64,000 bases of DNA from Frankia sp. R82 (GTDB taxonomy: Bacteria; Actinomycetota; Actinomycetes; Frankiales; Frankiaceae). The notes beneath the pieces are model-generated. The model had not been told where the DNA came from. It did no database searches and worked only from the letters and a program-made list of their open reading frames with translations. A program made the position numbers and the translations under genes. The DNA is taken from NCBI RefSeq assembly GCF_023716925.1, contig NZ_JAMQQG010000002.1:1-64000 (forward strand). Reading direction: 5' to 3'. Positions 45,338 through 54,644 of this stretch are shown here, piece after piece. Positions within the stretch are counted from its first letter, which is position 1; every line of letters starts with the position of its first letter.

Positions 45338-46306
45338 TTAGTCCCCAGGCAGGAGGGCTGTGGCAGCCGCGCGGGCGAGAACGGCCTGGCTGGTGGCGGA
45401 CAGGCCGAACCGGTTCCAGTGGAAGATCAGCACATGGGTGAGGATCGCCCGCAGGCCCCGGCCGAGCTGTGTCCGTGCGGCGGCGTCGCCGAGTTGGCAG
45501 CCGGCGGTGTGGAACGCGGTGAGCCAGGGGGCGGCGTGCGCTACCGGGCCGCCGGGGGCGAACAGGTCGCTGGTGGGCAGGTCGGGGATGGACAGGAGCA
45601 GCCGCACGTTCGCGGCGAGCTGAGCGGTCTTCGGGTGGTCGGCGGCCGGTGAGGCGGGGCGTAGCCCGGCGACCCGGGCGAAGACGTCGCCGCGTTCGAA
45701 GGTGTCGAGGCCGGCCGCCTGCAGCAGGCCGTTGATCAGAAGGATCGAGAGCTCGCGGCGGCCGAGGCCCGGGGTGTCGTGACGCAGGTAGTCGAGGACG
45801 CCGCGGCTGTCGGCGCAGAACAGTTCATGGACGGCGTTCATCCCGGTTGGGCCGCCGAAGGCGAAGGTTTCCGGTTCGTAGACCGTCGACCACCAGCGAG
45901 TGAGTGCTCCGGTGGCGGTCAGCTCATCGAGCACCTGGTCGACGGCCGTGGTGTCCGCGCGGTGCAGGCGGAGCCGCCAGCAGGGGTGCTTGCGCAGGAA
46001 CCACCAGCCGCCGACCACGCCGCCGGTCTGGAGCTGGTCCAGGCGTGGGCCGAGCTGTGTGGCGGCGGTGGCTTCGGCGGTGGACCAGTCGGGGAACTGG
46101 ACCCGTACCTGGTAGCAGTTCTGGTCGGCGCGCTGTTCGAGCGCCGCGAGTCCAGCCGCCTGGTAGACCCGTACCGCGTCGTCCAGGTCGGAGGGACTGA
46201 GCGCGTTGCTGGTGGCTGTGGCGTGCAGGTCGGCGCCAGCGAGCACCGCGATGACGCCGGCAGCGAGGTCTTGGGGGGCGGTGATGCTCAGGCTATGAGC
46301 AGGCAT
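45338..46306 (-). CDS. Stand-alone SpaB C-terminal / thiopeptide-type biosynthesis protein
   Basis: 322 residues. The family core is visible: VGGWWFLRKHPCWRLRLHRA, EPETFAFGGPTGMNAVHELF and LLINGLLQAAGLDTFERGDV, and the C-terminal HVLIFHWNRFGLSATSQAVL. In LanB-type dehydratases this domain eliminates glutamate from glutamylated Ser/Thr. Here it is a separate protein while LanB at 47472-50579 seems to have its own C-terminal domain, so it may act as a second lyase or in ring formation. The ATG at 46306 lies inside the end of lanC (19-bp overlap); another ATG is at 46315. Confidence 0.93.
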   Translation of the reverse strand: MPAHSLSITAPQDLAAGVIAVLAGADLHATATSNALSPSDLDDAVRVYQAAGLAALEQRADQNCYQVRVQFPDWSTAEATAATQLGPRLDQLQTGGVVGGWWFLRKHPCWRLRLHRADTTAVDQVLDELTATGALTRWWSTVYEPETFAFGGPTGMNAVHELFCADSRGVLDYLRHDTPGLGRRELSILLINGLLQAAGLDTFERGDVFARVAGLRPASPAADHPKTAQLAANVRLLLSIPDLPTSDLFAPGGPVAHAAPWLTAFHTAGCQLGDAAARTQLGRGLRAILTHVLIFHWNRFGLSATSQAVLARAAATALLPGD

Positions 46307-47475
46307 GTGTCCCATCCCGTACGTGGCGGTCCGACATGTCGGGTGGATTCCAGCGCCAGGGCAATCCCGGCGGCGCCGGTCAGCAGCCCGCTGTCCTGCT
46401 CGCTGGAGGTGGAGGAGGCGGTAGCGTGCTGCGCGAGCCGGGTGGCGATCGCGGGAAGCCGGCGGCCGAGGGCGGAGCTTCGCGCGTCGCGGGCGGCTCG
46501 ATACGCAGTTTGGTAGATCCCTGCCAGACCGTGGCACAGGCCGAGATCGCTGATCCGGTCGAGCTGGGTGTCGGTCAAGGCCGCGGCGAGGGTGTTCTCG
46601 GCGTCCTGCGCCCGTTGATGATCTTGGGCGGCGAGGGCGGCGAGCTGCTGGGCGCGGGCGATGCCGATCGTGCCGTAGCACCAGGAGACGCGGCCGGGAC
46701 CGGTCTGGGTGGGGCGGCCGGTACGCAGGTCCTCTCGGGTGATCCACTGCGGCCACCAGGGGCTGTCGCGGCCGTCCTGGCGCCACTGGTCGAACCAGGC
46801 GGTCAGGGTGGCGATCGCTTCGTCCTGGCCGTCGACCAGGTGCCCCCCGGCGGTGGCGAGCGCGAGGAGGGCGAGCAGGCCGGCCGCGCCGTGTGCCATG
46901 CCGAGGTTCGCATGCCCGCCCGGGGTCGGCAGAGCGTCGTCCGGGTCATGTGCGACCCACCAGCCCGGCAGGTCGACACCGTTCTCACTGCGCGGCCGGG
47001 TCAGGCTGACCGTGTACCGCAGGACGTCGGCGAGGAGTTCGCTGTCGGGGTGGCTGCGGAGCAGGAGGGCGCCGATGCCGGTCAGGCCGTAGAACAGGTC
47101 GTATTCAGCGAACGTGGTGAGCTCGCCGCGTTCGGCTCTGGTGGCGGCGAGGGTCAGCCGGCGGCGGGTCAGGCGCAGTACGTGGGCGTCCAGCGTGTCG
47201 CGGGCTCTGCGGTAGCGGGGATGTCCGTCGGCGGCGGCGTGCAGGAGGAAGGCGAGGGCGGGCGCCCCGTAGTACAGGCCGGCGCGCTCGGCCGCATCGA
47301 CCGGTCCGGCGACAACCCGCCGGATGTGGGCCTGCGCGGTGTCCCAGCTACCCGTGTCGGTCAGGGCCCGCTCGATCTGCAGCAGCGCCGTCCCGACCGG
47401 GCCCCGGGCCAGGGACTGTCTGACCGCGTCGTCGGCGGACAACGTCTCCACCGCGGCACCGGTGTCGGGGGTCAC
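46288..47475 (-). CDS. Lanthionine synthetase C-like cyclase (LanC)
   Basis: 395 residues. The double-barrel fold is marked by GLTGIGALLLR, GMAHGAAGLLALLALA, VSWCYGTIGIARA and LCHGLAGIYQTAYRAARDA; the Cys of WCYG and Cys-His of CHG are the zinc ligands that activate Cys thiols for addition to dehydroamino acids. It would close (methyl)lanthionine rings in the precursor at 50658-50849. Start GTG overlaps the LanB stop (GTGA), so the two enzymes are translationally coupled. Confidence 0.94.
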   Translation of the reverse strand: MTPDTGAAVETLSADDAVRQSLARGPVGTALLQIERALTDTGSWDTAQAHIRRVVAGPVDAAERAGLYYGAPALAFLLHAAADGHPRYRRARDTLDAHVLRLTRRRLTLAATRAERGELTTFAEYDLFYGLTGIGALLLRSHPDSELLADVLRYTVSLTRPRSENGVDLPGWWVAHDPDDALPTPGGHANLGMAHGAAGLLALLALATAGGHLVDGQDEAIATLTAWFDQWRQDGRDSPWWPQWITREDLRTGRPTQTGPGRVSWCYGTIGIARAQQLAALAAQDHQRAQDAENTLAAALTDTQLDRISDLGLCHGLAGIYQTAYRAARDARSSALGRRLPAIATRLAQHATASSTSSEQDSGLLTGAAGIALALESTRHVGPPRTGWDTCLLIA

Positions 47476-50400
47476 CGGGCACCGGCCAGAGCGAGGCGGC
47501 GCAGTGCGGCGGCGCGGGCCAAGCGCCCGGTCTCCTTCTCCAGGGTCGGATCGACACCGACAGCGCGTACATGGTGCTCGTGCAGGAGAGTCCGCAGCGC
47601 TGTCCGCGGATCACGCTGCCGTGTGAAGGCCTGGTAGTACAGGGCCAGCGCGGTGGCTCGGGCTCTCCAGGCTTTGACGACCGCCTCACCGCCGGCCAGT
47701 TCACGAAGCGCGTGGTGGTCATCGCCGGGATCGGCCAGGTCGAGAGCCTGATCCCGCAGGGTGCGATCCAGGGCGCCGTGCTCCTGCCGAAGGCAGGCAA
47801 CGAGTGCCTGGTACCCGGCCGGCGAGTCGAGGGCGAAGGAGGCAGCCAGGTCTGCCATCGATGCTGCGGCCAGTGCTTGGGCGGAGATCCCGGACGTCTG
47901 GGCTGCCGTGATCTGGGCGATGGCGCAGAGGGTGTCGGCGGCGAACACCGACTCGGCGGCGGCCAGTGCGTCGCCGTCGCCGTAGCGGGCGGGGTGCTGC
48001 GGGGAGGAGGCCAGGGTGAGCTGGTTGGGAAGGCCGCGGGCTTCCAGGTCGGCCGCGAAGGCGGCCACGGCGGCGGAGACCGGCCCATAGTGGTCTGGGC
48101 TGTGCAGGCGCAGGAACACCGCAAGGTACTGATCACTCTCAGGAAGGATCATGTCGCGGTGTCGCCGGACCCACCACAGCCCGACAAGCCCTTCCAGGCT
48201 GGCGACCAGCCTCGGCAGGTGGCCGGTGAGGATGTCGTCGAACCGGGCTGGGTTTCCGACGAGCTGCACCTGCAGCAGCGCCGAGTTACCCGGGCGAAGG
48301 ATCGCTCCCGGCGCTGCGGTCATGGGCAGTGGCCGTGCCGATGGACTGATTGCGGTCAACGGGATCAGCAGCTCGGCCGGCCGGCCTATCCAGCCCTGCG
48401 CGTCGGGCGGACCGTCCTCCTGCACCTCGATGCGGCCGGCCCGCTCCAGGTGGGTCAGCAGCAGCGCCCGGTCCAGGTGGCGATCCAGGTCGAGGGGTAG
48501 ACGAAGCTCGCCGTGGCAGAGCACGACCCGTGCGGGCACGCGCCACCGCTGCTGCCAGGCGCGCAGTGCTTCCTGTCTTTCGTCGCCGGACTGGCCCCGG
48601 GTCAGGTCGGTGGAGGTGAGTATCCAGCGGGCGACGGCCAGCACCGTGCGGCCGTAGCGGATGCGCGGCACGTAGGGCAGGACGCGGGCCGCGCCGAGGT
48701 CGAACCCGCCGAACACGGCGCTGCGGGCGTCGGCGACCTCGGCGAGGAAGCGGGCCAGCGGTGGGCTCTGCACGCTGCTGTCCAGCGCGTGCGGAATCCG
48801 AGGGATCACCCGCCGGCCGGTGGAGCGCTGCACCAGGTACATCTGCGCGCCGTCGGCGGTGACCGCCAGATCGTCAAGTCCGATCAGCCTGACCTCGGGG
48901 CGGCCGGGGGCAGGATGCTCCGAGAGGGAGACGACGTCCGGCAGCAGCGGTTCGACGCGCACCACGTTCTCGTTGTGCGGACGGCGCGGCGGGAACGACA
49001 GCTGCGCCGCCAGCGGCTGGTCGCGCTCCCCCGCCTCAGTGCCGGCCGCGTACGTCGCGGCCAGCCGGTCGCGGTCGGCCGGATCGAGCAGGTGGGCGAA
49101 CCGTCCGGCCATGCTGGTGCAGGTCCGCGGGGCGGCGGTGACCCGCAGACGGAAGTCCCCGCGGTCGATCGCACGCGTCGAGACCGCCCACACCTCGACA
49201 CCGAGCTCGACCCGCTGCGGCGGCACGATGTCCTGGTGCTCCCCGACAGCCAGTTCCTCGACGTCCGCGTCGGTCAGCGCGATCTCCTCGGCCCCGTCCA
49301 CGGCGGCCTGCTGGATCAGGGTCAGGAGCGCGGTGTCGCGGTCGGTCAGCATCCGCCAGGCAGGCCTCGCTCGCGGTGCACCGAGATACCCGCCGGGATA
49401 GCCCAGCCCCGACTCGGCGACCAGCTCCCGAACCGGAACCAGAGCACCGGGGCCGTAGCGGGCCCGGAACCGGGCGTGATAATCCAGCCAGGCTGTCGAG
49501 CCGAACGGCTGGCGGGCCAGCCGCAGCAACATGCTGGCCACGAGCGCCGCCTCGGTGAGAACCCGCTCGGGGACAGCGATCCTCGCGTCGAGCCGTGTGT
49601 CGACCGCGAGCATCTGACCGGCCCCCGGTGCAAGCGAGGCCATCCTCGCGGCGATCGTCCGGCGCGTCTGCGCGGCCTGCTGCGGATCGGGGGTGCGGTT
49701 GTGAGTGGCCAGCAGGGCGCGGAGCCTGTCGAGTTCGCGCAGCAGGTCGCTCACGTCAGCCAAGCCCTCCGGGCCAGCTGCACGTAACGCGTCGGCCAGA
49801 TGAGTCAGAGCATCGACGGCTGTCATCGGTGGTCGCAGGTTCGTGATCAGAAGGCCGCCGTCGACCAGACCGTGTACCAGCGCGCGGATCTTGTCCGGGG
49901 AGGCGGTGGGGAACCTTGTTGCCGTCCGTACGACGAGCGCGTCCAGCTGGATCGGGTTGCCGGCCTCCGCCAAGGCGAAACGGACCGGCCGGGTCAGCCG
50001 TACCGACGACTCCCGCAGCGGCCCCGGGCTCGCGGCACCCGCCTCGGCCCGCCGGTGCACGATGACCCGACCGTCGCGCACGATCCGCGCGCTGTCCGCC
50101 ACCACCGTCAGCCGCCCACGCAGCTCCGGATTCCGTTCAAGCTGATCGACCAGAACCGTGACCCACTCTGCATCCGCACGTGCCACAACTCGATGCGCGC
50201 GCCCCACCTCGGCGATAGCCGGCCCGACGGCCGCGGTGCCGATTCCCGCGAACATCCCGAACGGCGTCGCGCGTCGCTGCCACCGCAGCAGATAGGACGC
50301 CACGGCGGTAAGGGCTCGCCGGACCTCCGTCCCGGAACGCTGCCCGGCGCCGTCGTCAAGAATCTGCTCGACGCGGGCGCAGAGATCGGTGGATGCCAGC

Positions 50401-50579
50401 AGCAGCGCCTCCTGTACCTCCGGGCGGGCCCAGGTCTTGGCCAGCCATGCCCGGCCTTCCTGCTCGACCGCGACGGAGTCGGACAGGTCGAGATCAGCAG
50501 GCAGATCGAGGCCGCCCGGGTCCGTCGAGGCGCGGACCTGGAGGAAGCCGGTGTGCTGGTAGCGCGGGGGCACGGACAT
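47472..50579 (-). CDS. Class I lantibiotic dehydratase (LanB)
   Basis: 1035 residues. The N-terminal part (MSVPPRYQHTGFLQVRASTD) and body follow the Lant_dehydr_N glutamylation domain: ASYLLRWQRRATPFGMFAGI, VRPVRFALAEAGNPIQLDAL-like segments, ENVVRVEPLLPDVVSLSEHP and WQQRWRVPARVVLCHGELRL. The C-terminal 280 residues contain GLVGLWWVRRHRDMILPESD and look like the glutamate-elimination domain. It dehydrates Ser/Thr using glutamyl-tRNA. ATG start with GAGGAGAGGGAA upstream. It follows the precursor gene by 78 bp in the same operon. Confidence 0.95.
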   Translation of the reverse strand: MSVPPRYQHTGFLQVRASTDPGGLDLPADLDLSDSVAVEQEGRAWLAKTWARPEVQEALLLASTDLCARVEQILDDGAGQRSGTEVRRALTAVASYLLRWQRRATPFGMFAGIGTAAVGPAIAEVGRAHRVVARADAEWVTVLVDQLERNPELRGRLTVVADSARIVRDGRVIVHRRAEAGAASPGPLRESSVRLTRPVRFALAEAGNPIQLDALVVRTATRFPTASPDKIRALVHGLVDGGLLITNLRPPMTAVDALTHLADALRAAGPEGLADVSDLLRELDRLRALLATHNRTPDPQQAAQTRRTIAARMASLAPGAGQMLAVDTRLDARIAVPERVLTEAALVASMLLRLARQPFGSTAWLDYHARFRARYGPGALVPVRELVAESGLGYPGGYLGAPRARPAWRMLTDRDTALLTLIQQAAVDGAEEIALTDADVEELAVGEHQDIVPPQRVELGVEVWAVSTRAIDRGDFRLRVTAAPRTCTSMAGRFAHLLDPADRDRLAATYAAGTEAGERDQPLAAQLSFPPRRPHNENVVRVEPLLPDVVSLSEHPAPGRPEVRLIGLDDLAVTADGAQMYLVQRSTGRRVIPRIPHALDSSVQSPPLARFLAEVADARSAVFGGFDLGAARVLPYVPRIRYGRTVLAVARWILTSTDLTRGQSGDERQEALRAWQQRWRVPARVVLCHGELRLPLDLDRHLDRALLLTHLERAGRIEVQEDGPPDAQGWIGRPAELLIPLTAISPSARPLPMTAAPGAILRPGNSALLQVQLVGNPARFDDILTGHLPRLVASLEGLVGLWWVRRHRDMILPESDQYLAVFLRLHSPDHYGPVSAAVAAFAADLEARGLPNQLTLASSPQHPARYGDGDALAAAESVFAADTLCAIAQITAAQTSGISAQALAAASMADLAASFALDSPAGYQALVACLRQEHGALDRTLRDQALDLADPGDDHHALRELAGGEAVVKAWRARATALALYYQAFTRQRDPRTALRTLLHEHHVRAVGVDPTLEKETGRLARAAALRRLALAGAR

Positions 50580-50657
50580 GGCGATTCCCTCTCCTCGCCG
50601 GTGTGGGATCCGCCGTCGGCACCCGAGTCGGGCGGGTGCCGACGGCGGACGGCTGGG

Positions 50658-50849
50658 TCAGGACGGGTCGTTGGAGGATGTGCTGCACGCGCTGGTGCTG
50701 CAGCTCTGGCCGCAGCCGTCACTCGTGTCGCACATCATGATCGCGATCCGGGTGGTGGACTCCACCACCCGCATGTCCAGTTCCAGTTCCGCGTCGTCAA
50801 GCGCGAAGTCCACGGACTCCGCCTGGTCGGCCATCAGCACCGGCGACAT
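50658..50849 (-). CDS. FxLD family lanthipeptide precursor
   Basis: 63 residues. The leader holds the FxLD motif as SVDFALDDAELELDMRVVES. The core is rich in Ser, Thr and Cys: MMCDTSDGCGQSCSTSACST, then SSNDPS at the end. It has four Cys and about eleven Ser/Thr, enough for up to four (methyl)lanthionine rings, plus three Asp for the operon's isoaspartyl-type methyltransferase. ATG at 50849 with AAGGAGTGA seven bases upstream, the best ribosome site in the cluster. It is encoded between the methyltransferase and LanB genes. Confidence 0.93.
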   Translation of the reverse strand: MSPVLMADQAESVDFALDDAELELDMRVVESTTRIAIMMCDTSDGCGQSCSTSACSTSSNDPS

Positions 50850-50913
50850 CGAGATCACTCCTTGTTCTGGTGGGGGATTTCTCGGGTGGGTGGTGCGTCC
50901 TGAACCGGCCGGG

Positions 50914-52161
50914 TCAGCCCGCAACCGGCCAGGAGATCGTGACCAGGCCGTGGGTCTTCGCCAGCACGGCCGTGCCCTCCCCGGCCGGCGGACGGTCGGT
51001 GCCCGTCGGCCAGTAGGCGAAGGTCGGGGCCGGTCCGCCCCGTGCCTGGCGGTCCCAGGCCTGGATCTGCTCGACAAGCGCAGCGGCAGCGGCCTCGCCG
51101 TGCGGGCCATACGCACGTCCGCCGAACTCGACACCGGCGCCGTCCAGCGCCGGGCGCACAGCCAGATAGGCGAACGAGTCACCCTGCACGGCCCCGAAGG
51201 GGAACCAGCTCTTGCGGTCGGCAGCCAGGTCGGTTCCCTCGTCCGCCGCCAGCCGGCAGAAGCCCGGCAGGAAACAGGCGAACCACAGGTGCAGGTCGGC
51301 GAACGACACCCCGTGCCGGATCGTGATCCCGGACCACACCTCGGTCCGCGGTGACGCCAGGACACCGCCCAGAAGATCCAGATCCTGGGGCGGGTCGGCG
51401 TCGAACCGCAGCCTGACGTGACGACCGTGCCCGTCAGGCAGGAGGAAGACCCGCTCGTCGTGGGCACCGGCACCCTGCATGGGGACGAACCCGCACACCT
51501 CCGCCGAGGTGCTCACCAGGTGATCGCCGTCGCGACGGAACCCGATCGACCGGGTGATCCCGTTCATCCGCAGCGGTACGACGATCCGGCCGTCCTCGGC
51601 CAGCTGCGCGAGCCACGCCGGCGAGAGGTCCCACGCACCGGCCGTCACCAAGATCGCGTCGACCCGGTCGCCGAGCTCGGCCACGCCGTCCTCAGCGTCC
51701 GCGCGGATCACCGCGACCCGGTCCGCGTACCCGGTCGTCTCCAGAAGCTCGCGGGCCCGGTCGGTCACCTCGGGATCGATGTCCACGCTGATCACTCGGC
51801 CCGAGGGGCCGACGACCTCAGCGAGGAGCGCGGCGTTGTAGCCGCTGGATCCGATCTCGACCACGCTCATCCCGGGGCCGAGCCCGGCCTGTTCGATCAT
51901 CCGAGCCTGGATGAACGGAGCACTGATCGACGAGATGATCACGTCGTCCGCGGCCCGCTTGACCACCACCGAGTCGTCGGCGTTGTAGGCAACCTCCAGG
52001 GAGGTGCCCTCGGGAACGAACAGGTGCCGCGGCACGGCACGAAACGCCCGCTCTACCTCCAGAGAGGTGATCATGCCGGTCACGCAGAGCTTGTCCACCA
52101 GCGCGTTACGGACCTCAGCCGCCCGGTCCGGGGCGCTGGACGTGCCAATCATCTGAGTCAA
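50914..52161 (-). CDS. FxLD-system protein methyltransferase (PCMT-like)
   Basis: 415 residues. The N-terminal half is an L-isoaspartyl O-methyltransferase fold: VERAFRAVPRHLFVPEGTSL, SSISAPFIQARMIEQAGLGP, MSVVEIGSSGYNAALLAEVV and GRIVVPLRMNGITRSIGFRR. A roughly 170-residue C-terminal extension is family-specific (TWLSFADLHLWFACFLPGF-like, FPFGAVQGDSFAYLAVRPAL). In related lanthipeptide pathways such enzymes methylate Asp to give aspartimide or isoaspartate. I chose the TTG at 52161 because GGAAGGAT lies seven bases upstream; ATG 52152 is three codons inside. It is the first gene of the operon. Confidence 0.93.
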   Translation of the reverse strand: MTQMIGTSSAPDRAAEVRNALVDKLCVTGMITSLEVERAFRAVPRHLFVPEGTSLEVAYNADDSVVVKRAADDVIISSISAPFIQARMIEQAGLGPGMSVVEIGSSGYNAALLAEVVGPSGRVISVDIDPEVTDRARELLETTGYADRVAVIRADAEDGVAELGDRVDAILVTAGAWDLSPAWLAQLAEDGRIVVPLRMNGITRSIGFRRDGDHLVSTSAEVCGFVPMQGAGAHDERVFLLPDGHGRHVRLRFDADPPQDLDLLGGVLASPRTEVWSGITIRHGVSFADLHLWFACFLPGFCRLAADEGTDLAADRKSWFPFGAVQGDSFAYLAVRPALDGAGVEFGGRAYGPHGEAAAAALVEQIQAWDRQARGGPAPTFAYWPTGTDRPPAGEGTAVLAKTHGLVTISWPVAG

Positions 52162-52440
52162 CGAAGATCCTTCCGGGCCGTCTCGCCCCCAGCTCCGCGG
52201 CTGCACAGGCGGAAGATCGCCTGGGCTCTGGTGGGGTGCGTTGTAACGATGGCCCATGCCGAGGCGCGACTCATTCCCCGGGCGGGGAAGATTTGACCTC
52301 GGCTACGCATGGGCTCCTGAGCTGCGGAAACGATGATCGATGCCCTCTCCGGTTCGGCGCATCGGCCACGGATGCGGGTCAGAAAGTTCGCCAACCGGTC
52401 CGTCTGCCGCGCGGGCCAACAGATCTTGACCGGGTGACGT

Positions 52441-52956
52441 TCAGGGTCGCTGCGGAAGCGCCGAGGCAAGGTTGGGGATCCCGGAGGCGAGGAGGCGGTG
52501 CAGGGCGGCGCCGGGGTGGCGGGGCAGCGGGTGCATGGGGACGGCGAAGTACTCGGGTTCGTCGAAGACCGGCTCGCCGTTGGGACGGCGGGCGAACTCG
52601 ACCCGGCCGTAGTCGATGCCATCGCCGTCGTCGTAGCTCATCCAGCTGATCGTCTCGGTCTCGCCAGGCTGGAGGTGGGCGGTGAACAGGGGCCGGGCCT
52701 GGATGGTGTCGCCGTCGTCGTACCAGACATGCGGGACGGCGAAGACCCACCGGTTAACGTGGATGGCTTGGGCCTGGGCTGCGGCGCGGACCTCGAACGC
52801 GAGGCTGGTCGCCCAGCTGGCCAGGTAGTCGTAGTCGCTGAGGATCAAGGTCCGGTCGCCGTGCAACCCCACGATGGCCGGATAGTCGCCCGCGCGGACC
52901 GCGCGCTGCACACGGGCGGTGATGTCCTCGACCAGGGCTCCGGTTTCGCTGTTCAT
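52441..52956 (-). CDS. Hypothetical protein, possible immunity or cargo gene
   Basis: 171 residues; not recognised. Segments: LVEDITARVQRAVRAGDYPA, IVGLHGDRTLILSDYDYLAS, RWVFAVPHVWYDDGDTIQAR, TETISWMSYDDGDGIDYGRV, FDEPEYFAVPMHPLPRHPGA. The acidic, aromatic-rich C-terminal half suggests a beta-rich domain. ATG at 52956 with GGAAGGAAGG eight bases upstream. A perfect 8-bp inverted repeat lies 25 bp upstream. It is upstream of the lanthipeptide operon on the same strand (280 bp gap) but looks independently transcribed. Confidence 0.78.
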   Translation of the reverse strand: MNSETGALVEDITARVQRAVRAGDYPAIVGLHGDRTLILSDYDYLASWATSLAFEVRAAAQAQAIHVNRWVFAVPHVWYDDGDTIQARPLFTAHLQPGETETISWMSYDDGDGIDYGRVEFARRPNGEPVFDEPEYFAVPMHPLPRHPGAALHRLLASGIPNLASALPQRP

Positions 52957-52981
52957 AGCCCAGCCTTCCTTCCGCAATGTC

Positions 52982-53002
52982 GGCGTATCTGGCGGATACG
53001 CC
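52982..53002. promoter_or_regulatory. Inverted repeat GGCGTATC-5-GATACGCC, probable operator
   Basis: A perfect 8-bp inverted repeat with a 5-bp spacer (TGGCG) lies 25 bp upstream of the hypothetical gene starting at 52956. It shares the GTAT/ATAC half-site with the palindrome at 35453-35469. Confidence 0.6.
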
Positions 53003-53645
53003 GCAGGGCCGATCACACCCCTTCACCACTGATGCGCTTCGGCATCGGGCCCGACCGTCCGCGACACGCGCTGGCTTCTCCGCCTGCATGCCATGGGCCG
53101 CTTCGCCGTTTCGCCCCTCGGCCTGATGAAGCGGTCATCGCGGCCGAACCGTCCGGTGGCCGCCGACGGGTCCTCCAACCCGACCTTCGGCTCAGGTGAC
53201 AGGACCTCCCGCCGGGCCGGACTCCGGTCAGGCCGCATGCTGCTGCCGGTCGAGGCTGGCGGGGGTGATCGGCGGCGGTGAGTGGAGACGGCCGGGACAG
53301 GTCGGTAGATCAGCCACCTCGTCACGGTGACGGGTGCTACCTCCATCGTCGGCCTCGCTTAGGCCTGTAGGCGCTGTCTCGCCGCTACGCAGGTGTCCGA
53401 GGAGCGGGATACACCTCAGTGGATTGGTCCCGACCGGTACCAGAGCCGGCCAGTCGACGTAGACCTGACGTCGCGGACGCGGATCGCCGACGCGCCACAG
53501 GGTTCCACCGGCATGATCGGCACGGTGACCTGGTGGACGCAGAGAAGTGTCGAGTCCGAGGCTCAGACGCCAAAGCGGTTCGCACCTATTGGGCGCATTA
53601 CTCTGAGACATGGGACGTAGACAGCCGACGAGCGGGGTGGCGGTC
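53003..53645. other. Intergenic region, no gene supported
   Basis: About 640 bp between the divergent hypothetical genes. The frames at 53023-53346 and 53228-53611 are Arg/Ser/Pro-rich with no ribosome site. The last 250 bp probably contain the promoter of the gene starting at 53646. Confidence 0.45.
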
Positions 53646-54536
53646 GTGACGGAGCAGAACGCGACGGAATCGGGCGGGCCTCCCGTCGATCCGGCGCGCA
53701 GCGGATCTACGGGTTCCGGCGACAGCTCGGCGGGGCAACTCCGTCTTCCCTCACCGGACGTCCTTCGTGAGCGGCTGACGCGGCAAGGACTCGATCCCGA
53801 CGATGTCGGTCAGATGGTGGACGTCTCAGCGGTCGGCATAACAGCGGAATGGTGGCGGAACACCAAGGTCGAGGACTGGCATGCCGGTTCCGACATCGGT
53901 GCCTTGTCTGACACCGACATGTACCGCATCAACACGCACACCACCTCGAAGGTACGAGAACGGCTCAGGAGATGGCGTCGCCAGGAAGGAATTCGCACCA
54001 TCGCCGACGTGGCGAATGCTGACCCGGAGCCCTTGGAGAGGGTTTTGTACAACCTGTACCGCTGGTTCACCAACCCGAAGCGGGTGCTGATTACCGGGGT
54101 CACCCTTCATGACGTGATTGACCGCACTCTCGGCAACGCGCGAGCGCATCCCGACTGCGTCGTACCGGCCGACGTCACGACCGAAACCGAACTCGCTGAA
54201 TACAAGCGGCAGGTGGCGGGCGCCGCCGGCTACGCCCTAACGTCCATGGACACCTACGACCCCCGCTCGGCACTGTACAGTTCAGCACTCCCCGCCACCG
54301 TGTGGGCGACCGGCTGGTGGGGCCTGCCGGACTACCCGTCCCACGTCGACCAGATGTTCACTATACTCGGCAATCCGGGCCACCGAACCTGGAAAGACGA
54401 ACCCATACCACCTCCACCCGCCGGCGTGGATCTTTCGGAAGTCAGAAGAAAGATGCTCACTAAGCCATGGGAACTCCCGGACACCGTGTGCGAGTGGCTC
54501 ATCCACGACGTGGCCGTACAATACATCACCGACTGA
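53646..54536 (+). CDS. Hypothetical protein near the nuclease-STAND system
   Basis: About 296 residues; not recognised. After a Gly/Ser-rich N-terminus it reads LRLPSPDVLRERLTRQGLDP, DDVGQMVDVSAVGITAEWWR, RINTHTTSKVRERLRRWRRQ, EGIRTIADVANADPEPLERV and LYNLYRWFTNPKRVLITGVT, and ends DTVCEWLIHDVAVQYITD. It is hydrophilic and mostly helical. GTG 53646 is preferred (GGGGTGG upstream); an ATG at 53610 is in frame. It converges with the operon of the nuclease-STAND protein, 108 bp from the end of the 357-residue partner. Confidence 0.7.
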   Translation: MTEQNATESGGPPVDPARSGSTGSGDSSAGQLRLPSPDVLRERLTRQGLDPDDVGQMVDVSAVGITAEWWRNTKVEDWHAGSDIGALSDTDMYRINTHTTSKVRERLRRWRRQEGIRTIADVANADPEPLERVLYNLYRWFTNPKRVLITGVTLHDVIDRTLGNARAHPDCVVPADVTTETELAEYKRQVAGAAGYALTSMDTYDPRSALYSSALPATVWATGWWGLPDYPSHVDQMFTILGNPGHRTWKDEPIPPPPAGVDLSEVRRKMLTKPWELPDTVCEWLIHDVAVQYITD

Positions 54537-54644
54537 TCCACCGGACAGTTCGAACGATTCGAGCCTTGACGGCGCATCCAGATCCATTTTCTCCCTGGAT
54601 ACCCAGCAACGATGTTGTCCAGATTGGACTGACACCCGACGGGA

